The notes beneath the pieces are model-generated. The model saw only the letters and a program-made list of their open reading frames with translations, was not told where the DNA came from and did no database searches. A stretch of DNA of 64,000 bases, from contig NC_013929.1 of NCBI RefSeq assembly GCF_000091305.1, positions 6,882,001 to 6,946,000 of the forward strand, written 5' to 3'. The translations under genes were made by a program, and so were the position numbers. Of this stretch, positions 58,699 to 64,000 are shown in pieces; within the stretch, counting starts at the first letter, position 1, and the number at the start of each line of letters is the position of its first letter. Source of the stretch: Streptomyces scabiei 87.22. Lineage in GTDB: Bacteria > Actinomycetota > Actinomycetes > Streptomycetales > Streptomycetaceae.

Positions 58699-59577
58699 AT
58701 GGAACGCAACGAGTCTCCCGACGTGACGTACGCGAGAACCTGGAGCAACGGCCGCGGCGAGGTGCGGTTCTTCACCCGGGCCGATGGCTCGCGGCTGCGC
58801 TACTACACGGTGGGCACCGGCCCCGCCCTCGTGCTGATGCACACCGTGCGCGGCCAGCTCGACTACTTCCAGCGGGTGATCCCGCTGTTGTGGGACCACT
58901 ACACGGTCTACGCGCTGGATCTGCCCGGGATGGGATGGTCCGACATCGTCCCCGGCGCACAGTACGAGGAGCCGCAACTGCGGGCCGCGGTCGTCGAATT
59001 CGTCCGCGGACTGGACCTTCACGACGTCACCCTGTCGGGCGAATCGCTCGGCGGCGCCCTGTCCCTGTCGGCATCGGTCGACCTGAAGGACCGGGTCGGC
59101 CGGGTCGTGGCCTTCAACAGCTACGACTACCCTCAGGGAGGTGAACGCGGGAACTGGATCGCCCGCGTCATCATCTCCAGCGTGCGGATGCCCGTGCTGG
59201 GCCCCTTCTTCGCCACCCAAGAGCCGCGGCCCGTCTTCCGGGCCATCCTGCAGGGCGGCTACGTCGACAAGGCCCGGCTGCCCGAGGACTTCATCACCGA
59301 GCTGCTGAGAAGCGGCCGCCGCAAGGGCTACGACAAGGTGGCCCGAGGGATCTTCCGCAGCCTCAAGGGATTCGAGAGGGCCCGCGAGCGCTACCCGCGC
59401 GTGTCGGCACCCGTCACCCTCGTCTACAGCGAGAACGACTGGTCCCGTCCCGCCGAGCGGGACCGCGTGGCCAACGCGCTGACGGACGTCCACCGCATCA
59501 CCGTGCCCCGTACCGGCCACTTCTCCGCCTTGGAGCGTCCCGACGAGATGGCGCGGATCCTGCTCGACGCGGCCTGA
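58699..59577 (+). CDS. alpha/beta hydrolase
   Basis: 292 residues. Typical order: GTGPALVLMHTVRGQLDYF (oxyanion-hole region), YALDLPGMGWSD, nucleophile elbow VTLSGESLGGALSLS (Ser), acid region LVYSENDWSRPAERDRVA and catalytic His in RTGHFSALERPDEMA. No signal peptide. It may hydrolyse an ester or lactone; no substrate can be inferred from its neighbours, though it is in the same direction as the TetR-linked genes. Confidence 0.9.
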   Translation: MERNESPDVTYARTWSNGRGEVRFFTRADGSRLRYYTVGTGPALVLMHTVRGQLDYFQRVIPLLWDHYTVYALDLPGMGWSDIVPGAQYEEPQLRAAVVEFVRGLDLHDVTLSGESLGGALSLSASVDLKDRVGRVVAFNSYDYPQGGERGNWIARVIISSVRMPVLGPFFATQEPRPVFRAILQGGYVDKARLPEDFITELLRSGRRKGYDKVARGIFRSLKGFERARERYPRVSAPVTLVYSENDWSRPAERDRVANALTDVHRITVPRTGHFSALERPDEMARILLDAA

Positions 59578-59636
59578 CCCGACCCGGCAGCCATCGGCAC
59601 CCGCCGCCCAGCCCCGTCAGGACATGAGGAAGTGCC

Positions 59637-59805
59637 ATGACTCAGACCGTCCCCCCCCACCTCGTCAACCGCCTTGTCATCGACACCGACGACTCGTTTC
59701 GGCGATCCCCGCATCGCCGAGGTCGGAGCACGACTCGACGCCGAAGTCGCTGAACTGCTCCACCTCATGGCACTGCCGGTACCACCGGAGCCGATCACGG
59801 CCTGA
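59637..59805 (+). pseudogene. small gene interrupted by a frameshift
   Basis: ATG 59637 (GAGGAA upstream) opens MTQTVPPHLVNRLVIDTDDSF and then meets an out-of-frame Arg-rich run and a stop. In the next frame from about 59699 coding-like sequence continues FGDPRIAEVGARLDAEVAEL to ALPVPPEPITA and a TGA at 59805. A single-base change would restore a protein of about 55 residues. An eight-C run at 59650-59657 lies close by. Not recognised. The rest of 59806-60161 holds nothing I can support. Confidence 0.45.
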
Positions 59806-60161
59806 CCCTGGGCACTCCAGCACCGTTTCGCTGTCTGGCCTGGTCAGAGGCGTCGTCGGGCGTGTAGCGGACTGGTGGCCCGTCAGGGACGGTCTTGCCG
59901 GACCGCCCCTCCGATGAGAGGCATCGCCGCCGGGCTGAATGACACGCGGTGCAGAGGCTCGCCGCGCTGCCTGACTGACAAGGTCCTCGGAGGCGGCCAC
60001 GGGCCCGAAGTCCGCGAGCGGTTCGGGCTGCTGCCCGGCGGCATGCTCACCACGCGGCGTCGTGGCGGTGGGTGATGTACGTGAACGCCGCCTTCGCGGC
60101 CCCCGCCCCGATCGGTGCATTGCCGCCGCCGTTGTGCTGAGCGAGGGCCGACCCGCCGTAT

Positions 60162-60234
60162 TTGACAACTCAGTACAGAACGGCTAAGTTTCTGACTGTT
60201 CAGTACACAACGGCCCTGAGCTCACCGGACAGGC
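60162..60234 (+). promoter_or_regulatory. promoter/operator block, copy B
   Basis: TTGACA (60162-60167), 17-bp spacer and TAAGTT (60185-60190) form a near-consensus promoter. CAGTACAGAAC (60171-60181) and CAGTACACAAC (60201-60211) are direct repeats centred on GTAC. The block matches 54271-54344 with one indel and about nine substitutions. Confidence 0.7.
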
Positions 60235-60265
60235 TGGACAGGCTGCGTGCACGCCTGGCGTTGCG

Positions 60266-60475
60266 GTGCCCTCCAGGCCGATGCGGTGCGGTCTGATCCT
60301 CGCGATCTTGGCGAAGGCGTTCATCGACGTACTGGATCCGTCCATCACGAACGACCTCGGCAAACCGGGGCCGGACTCTTCACAACAGCCCACGACGGTC
60401 GCCGCCCGCTTCCTGCGCTTCCTGAACGGCTGCCCCTCCAACCACCCAGAACTCGAAGGATCGACCGAACCATGA
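60266..60475 (+). CDS. possible small ORF coupled to the flavoprotein gene
   Basis: 69 residues from GTG 60266, ending in an ATGA overlap with the next start. It sits directly behind promoter copy B, so it would be the first cistron. Composition is plausible (LAILAKAFIDVLDPSITNDL, TTVAARFLRFLNG) but I do not recognise it and it has no clear ribosome binding site. It may instead be leader DNA or a remnant. Confidence 0.3.
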   Translation: MPSRPMRCGLILAILAKAFIDVLDPSITNDLGKPGPDSSQQPTTVAARFLRFLNGCPSNHPELEGSTEP

Positions 60476-61515
60476 CTGATCAGGAAAGGCAGGAGGCCGT
60501 GGCTGCGGCGACTCCTCCGCACGCGAGCGACGCTCTGCCCGAGGGGACCGTCGACGCGGTGGTGATCGGCGGGGGCGCCGCGGGGCTGAACGGTGCACTG
60601 ATCCTCGCCCGCTCCCGCCGCTCGGTCGTCGTGATCGACAGCGGCTCCCCGCGCAACGCGCCCGCGGAGGCGGTGCACGGCCTCATCGCCCTGGACGGCA
60701 CCCCGCCGTCCGAGATCCTTCGACGGGGCCGGGAGCAGGTGCGCCAGTACGGCGGACGTGTCGTGTTCGGTGAGGTGGTCTCGGCCGACTCCGCCGCTCC
60801 GTCGGTGGACGGGGACCTGAGGTTCACCGTCACCCTGGCCGACGGCCGCAGCGTCACCGCGCGCCGCATCCTGGTGGCCACCGGCCTGAAGGATGTGCTG
60901 CCCGAGGTGCCCGGGCTCGCCGGGCACTGGGGACACAGTGTGGTGCACTGCCCGTACTGCCACGGCTGGGAGGTGCGCGACGAGCCCATCGGCGTCCTCG
61001 CCACCGGCACGGCGTCCATCGGCCACGCGTATCTGTTCCGTCAGCTGACCGAGGACCTGACCTACTTCACCCACGGCACCGACCTGGACGAGGACACCCG
61101 CGCCCGCTTCGCCGCCCGCGGCATCCGCGTCATCGACACCCCGGTCACCGAGGTCGTCGACGACGCCGACGGTGCCCTCGCCGGAGTGCGCCTGGCCGAC
61201 GGCCAGGTCGTGGCCCGCCGCGTCCTCGCGGTCGCCCCGCGGATGCAGGCCCGCACCCATGGCCTGGAAGGTCTGGGCCTGCCGGTGCAGGACCTGCCGA
61301 CGGGCCGCACTTTCGCCTCCGGTGTCGACGGCACCACCGAGGTGCCGGGTGTGTGGGTGGCCGGCAACGTCACCGATCCGGTTGCCCAGGTCGGGGCCTC
61401 CGCAGCGGCCGGTGCGCTGGCCGGAATCGACATCAACAAGGTGCTGGCCGTCGCGGACACCGACGCGGCCCTCCAGGGGATCGCCGAGGGAAGCCCGCAA
61501 GGGGTCACGGAATGA
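60472..61515 (+). CDS. thioredoxin-reductase-like FAD oxidoreductase
   Basis: 347 residues from ATG 60472 (GAAGGA upstream). FAD motif AVVIGGGAAGLNGALILARS, IDSGSPRNAPAEAVHGLI, redox centre HCPYCHGWEVRDEPIGVL (CxxC), and VWVAGNVTDPVAQV. A typical actinobacterial NAD(P)/FAD oxidoreductase of the TrxR-like group, often near export pumps or antibiotic genes (compare HlmI/GliT-like dithiol oxidases). It lies in an operon with an MFS exporter behind a TetR-type operator. Confidence 0.92.
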   Translation: MTDQERQEAVAAATPPHASDALPEGTVDAVVIGGGAAGLNGALILARSRRSVVVIDSGSPRNAPAEAVHGLIALDGTPPSEILRRGREQVRQYGGRVVFGEVVSADSAAPSVDGDLRFTVTLADGRSVTARRILVATGLKDVLPEVPGLAGHWGHSVVHCPYCHGWEVRDEPIGVLATGTASIGHAYLFRQLTEDLTYFTHGTDLDEDTRARFAARGIRVIDTPVTEVVDDADGALAGVRLADGQVVARRVLAVAPRMQARTHGLEGLGLPVQDLPTGRTFASGVDGTTEVPGVWVAGNVTDPVAQVGASAAAGALAGIDINKVLAVADTDAALQGIAEGSPQGVTE

Positions 61516-61610
61516 TCTTGAAGCCCGGAGATCTCAGCCCGTCACCCGCTTGTCGCACGGGCGGTCAGGTGATTCCGCCCGTCCGTCCCGTCCCCCTCTG
61601 GAGCTACTGA
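61512..61610 (+). other. 32-residue ORF bridging flavoprotein and MFS genes
   Basis: ATG 61512 overlaps the flavoprotein stop (ATGA) and its own stop overlaps the MFS start (TGATG). The peptide MILKPGDLSPSPACRTGGQV continues to PLWSY. It may simply carry ribosomes across the 94-nt gap for coupled translation; no protein function is visible. Confidence 0.3.
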
Positions 61611-63241
61611 TGACCTTCCTCGCGAACACCCCCGTGGAGAAAATGACCGGGCCCTACGCGCGGCGCTGGTGGGCGCTGCTCGTGCTGTGCCTGAGCCTGC
61701 TGATCACGGTGATGGCGAACACGTCACTGATCGTCGCCGCCCCCGACATGACCACCGACCTGAGCCTGAGCAGCAGTGATCTGCAGTGGGTCGTCGACAG
61801 CTACACCGTTCCGTACGCGGCGCTGATGCTGGTGCTGGGCGCGATCGGCGACAAGTACAGCCGGCGCGGCGCGCTGGTGCTGGGTCTGCTGATCTTCGCC
61901 GGCGGTTCGGTGATGGGGAGCCTGGTCGACGAGACCTCGCTGGTCATCGTGGCCCGCGCGATCATGGGTGTCGGTGCCGCGGTCGTGATGCCGGCCACGC
62001 TGTCCCTGGTGGTCGCGACCTTCCCCCGGAGCGAGCGGGCCAAGGCCATCACCGCCTGGGCCGCGACCTCCGGGGTGGCGGTGGCCGTCGGCCCGCTGGT
62101 CTCCGGCTGGCTGCTGGAGAACCACGCCTGGGGCTCGACCTTCCTGATCAACGTGCCGTTCGCCGTCCTCGCCGTGTTCGGCGCGCTCGCCCTGGTACCG
62201 CCGTCCAAGGCGGAGGGCATGGGCCGGATCGACTACGTCGGTGGTCTGCTGTCGATCGTGACCGTCGGCTCGCTGATCTACGCCGCCATCGAGGGCCCGC
62301 ACTCCGGCTGGGGCGTCGGCCCCGTCACGGCCGCCGTGATCGCCGGTGTCGGTCTGGTCGCCTTCATCGCCTGGGAGCTGCGCCACCCGCACCCGATGCT
62401 GAACGTCCGGATGTTCGCGCTGCGGCCTTTCACCGGCTCGATGCTCGCGGTGATGTTCTTCTTCTTCGGCATGTTCGCCGTGATCTACTACGCGACGCAG
62501 TTCCTGCAGTTCGTCCTCGGCTACGGCGCCCTGGACACGGGTGTACGGCTGCTGCCGCTGGGCGGTGCGGTGTTCCTCGGGTCCGCGGTGACCGGGGTGC
62601 TCGCCCCGAAGCTGGGGGTGAGGGTGATGGCCGTGACCGGCTTGACCATCGGCACGGTGGGCATGTTCCTGCTCACCCAGATCGACAAGGGGTCGACGTA
62701 CGGGGACTTCCTGGCGCCCCTGATGATGCTGGGCCTCGCGCTCGGTCTGGCCATCTCCCCGGCGACCGACACGATCATGGGCTCCTTCCCCGAGTCCGAG
62801 CTGGGCGTCGGCGGCGGTGTCAACGACACCGCGTTGGAGCTGGGCGGGGCGCTGGGGATCGCGGTGCTGGGCTCGCTGCTGGGCACGGCCTACCGGGACG
62901 AGCTGACCGACCTGGTGGGCAACCGGCTCCCGGCCGAGGCGATGGAGACCGCCAAGGACTCGGTCGGCGCCGGCCTGGCCGTCGCGCAGCGGGTCGCGCA
63001 GGACCCCTCCGCCGGGCCCCAGCAGGCCCAGGCCGCCGTGGACGCCGTCCACCAGGCCTTCGCCCACGGAGTCGCCCAGACCAGCCTCATCGGCGGGATC
63101 GTCATGGCCGCCGGAACCCTCATCGTCCTCGCGGTCCTGCCGGGCCGGCGCGCGTTCACCAAGAAGAGCGCCGAGCCGGGGGCAGGGACGGCGGTGAGCG
63201 AGGCGGCGACTGTGCGGGAGCACACCGGGTCCCCCCGCTAG
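61610..63241 (+). CDS. MFS drug exporter, DHA2 (14-TM) family
   Basis: 543 residues from ATG 61610 (GGAG upstream). The 14-helix layout starts WALLVLCLSLLITVMANTSL; DLQWVVDSYTVPYAALMLVLGAIGDKYSRRGAL holds MFS motif A, ARAIMGVGAAVVMPATLSLV motif B, and AVAVGPLVSGWLLE motif C (antiporter). The C-terminal tail is hydrophilic. This is the QacA/EmrB-like group of proton-coupled efflux pumps. With the upstream flavoprotein and TetR-type operator it forms an inducible resistance unit. Confidence 0.93.
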   Translation: MTFLANTPVEKMTGPYARRWWALLVLCLSLLITVMANTSLIVAAPDMTTDLSLSSSDLQWVVDSYTVPYAALMLVLGAIGDKYSRRGALVLGLLIFAGGSVMGSLVDETSLVIVARAIMGVGAAVVMPATLSLVVATFPRSERAKAITAWAATSGVAVAVGPLVSGWLLENHAWGSTFLINVPFAVLAVFGALALVPPSKAEGMGRIDYVGGLLSIVTVGSLIYAAIEGPHSGWGVGPVTAAVIAGVGLVAFIAWELRHPHPMLNVRMFALRPFTGSMLAVMFFFFGMFAVIYYATQFLQFVLGYGALDTGVRLLPLGGAVFLGSAVTGVLAPKLGVRVMAVTGLTIGTVGMFLLTQIDKGSTYGDFLAPLMMLGLALGLAISPATDTIMGSFPESELGVGGGVNDTALELGGALGIAVLGSLLGTAYRDELTDLVGNRLPAEAMETAKDSVGAGLAVAQRVAQDPSAGPQQAQAAVDAVHQAFAHGVAQTSLIGGIVMAAGTLIVLAVLPGRRAFTKKSAEPGAGTAVSEAATVREHTGSPR

Positions 63242-63399
63242 ATCGCCGACGGGGCGTCCACCGGATCGCCAGGGACGCGTCCGCCGAGTCGCCGGGCACC
63301 GCCTCCGCCGGATCACCCGCCAGGCGCGTCGGCCAGGAACCCGGCGGCGCGAGACGCGCAGGGCGCGGGCCTGGTCCACGTCCACCCATACCGAAGGCG

Positions 63400-63528
63400 A
63401 TGAAGGCCGTACTCGATGCGGACTCCGATGCGGACTCCGAGGCCTTGAAGCCCGCCGAGTGTGACGGCCTCAGTAGGACGGACTACCAGAAGGCCGCGAC
63501 TGAAGTCCTCGCGGACATGAACGGCTGA
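63400..63528 (+). CDS. possible small hypothetical protein
   Basis: 42 residues, MKAVLDADSDADSEALKPAE through SRTDYQKAATEVLADMNG. It is acidic with a short DADSDADSE repeat. No strong ribosome binding site; GAAGG precedes ATG 63400 closely. It may be real or the remains of a gene cut by the IS30 element downstream. The 158 bp before it are GC-rich with no signal recognised. Confidence 0.3.
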   Translation: MKAVLDADSDADSEALKPAECDGLSRTDYQKAATEVLADMNG

Positions 63529-63629
63529 GACGCGCTCCAGGACGCTCTCGACGAAGCCGCCACGACCGTCCCGGTCCTGGCCGGCCCCGACGAGGTCATG
63601 CACGAGCCGGCCCGACCGTCGCGGGCTGA

Positions 63630-64000
63630 AGGCCCCTGCGTCACCCGTACCTTCAGGGCCGCACGAAGCTCTCTGCTGAGCGAGCTGCACACTTCCAGCT
63701 CATGCAGCAGGGTGTGCGCGACGAGGACACGTGCCGAATCGTCGGGTCGAACTCGAAGGCCGGCAGGCGCCGGGGCAACGGACGCAGACCGTCCGGCGGG
63801 AACAAGGCGGCATCACCGGTTCGTCCGGTGGTGCCGCCGTCCGTTGGTCGTCGCGATGCCTGAGCCAGGACGAACGGGTCTACATCGCCGACCGGGTACG
63901 GGAGAAAGTGCCGGTCAGGGCCATCGCCGTCGAGCTGGGCCGCAGTCCGTCGACCGTCAGCCGCGAGATCCGCCGCAACCGCACCACAGGCACCCCCGGC
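63630..64000 (+). mobile_element. IS30-family transposase, 5' part, frameshifted, cut by window edge
   Basis: From about 63657 one frame reads GRTKLSAERAAHFQLMQQGV and DTCRIVGSNSKAGRRRGNGR, then stops at 63863. A second frame from about 63857 continues LSQDERVYIADRVREKVPVR and AIAVELGRSPSTVSREIRRN to the window end. Together they match the N-terminal two HTH regions of IS30 transposases. The frame change near 63855 breaks the protein, so this copy is probably inactive, unless it is a sequencing error. The catalytic DDE part lies outside the window, and no terminal inverted repeat was identified. Confidence 0.75.

Overview
The window looks like about 64 kb of Streptomyces chromosome. Base composition is very GC-rich with strong third-position GC. 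It carries an SsgA-like sporulation protein, a principal-type sigma factor resembling HrdA next to dnaG and dgt, an assimilatory nitrate/nitrite reduction set, many Tat/Sec-exported proteins, and the short 'ggggcgcggggaactgcgcga' intergenic repeat that I recall as common in streptomycetes. Most of the window reads as conserved core chromosome. The stretch from about 48.1 kb to the end is accessory and partly decayed.

Layout. 0-4 kb: a small exported protein, an ABC ATPase/FtsX-type permease pair whose ATPase lacks a normal start codon, and a small hypothetical. 4-7 kb (minus): a condensation-domain acyltransferase and a family-1 glycosyltransferase, a likely two-gene glycoside/acyl pathway. 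7-8.3 kb: a Tat-exported PhoX/DUF839 protein. 8.5-11.6 kb (minus): a two-component system whose regulator has a ~215-residue low-complexity linker. 11.8-14.3 kb: beta-carbonic anhydrase translationally coupled to a SulP transporter. 14.6-15.5 kb: an SDR. 15.5-19.7 kb (minus): FAD oxidoreductase-nirB-nirD. 20-22.3 kb: TauE/SafE permease, class F sortase and a membrane-anchored exported protein. 22.6-25.3 kb: FMN reductase behind a SoxR-like box, then a fused sigma/anti-sigma protein with a long PPxxE repeat tail. 25.6-28.6 kb: SsgA-like protein, a permease plus His-rich partner, and a GGCT-like protein. 28.6-30.7 kb: nitrate reductase nasA. 31-38.2 kb: exported protein, SanA/YdcF-like protein, siroheme-type chelatase, dgt, M28 aminopeptidase, ferredoxin reductase. 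38.3-47.6 kb: dnaG, hrdA, heterodimeric ABC exporter, xylulokinase-like kinase, YtxH-like protein. 47.7-48.1 kb: two tandem tRNA-Asn genes and one CAT-anticodon tRNA.

The CAT tRNA is an insertion site. Its 3' 45 bases plus about 70 bases downstream recur 4,745 bp further on, bracketing a small island (48.14-52.88 kb). The island holds an F420-type nitroreductase-like gene, an HxlR regulator, a decayed inverted second HxlR copy, a ketopantoate-reductase-like gene and a HigBA-type toxin-antitoxin pair. No integrase is visible. Beyond it are a LuxR-type helix-turn-helix remnant, then a TetR regulator, an SDR, a response-regulator/thioredoxin-reductase fusion with a cyclic-nucleotide-binding histidine kinase, an alpha/beta hydrolase, a CxxC flavoprotein and a 14-TM MFS exporter. 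The promoter/operator block between tetR and the SDR is nearly duplicated upstream of the flavoprotein/MFS operon, which suggests one TetR regulon. The window ends inside a frameshifted IS30-family transposase.

Nitrogen assimilation is the clearest shared theme of the core part. nasA, the nir operon and the siroheme-type chelatase each have a GlnR-like array (5-bp motifs at 11 or 22 bp period) ending 22-24 nt from the start codon. All assignments come from reading the sequence; no database search was run.
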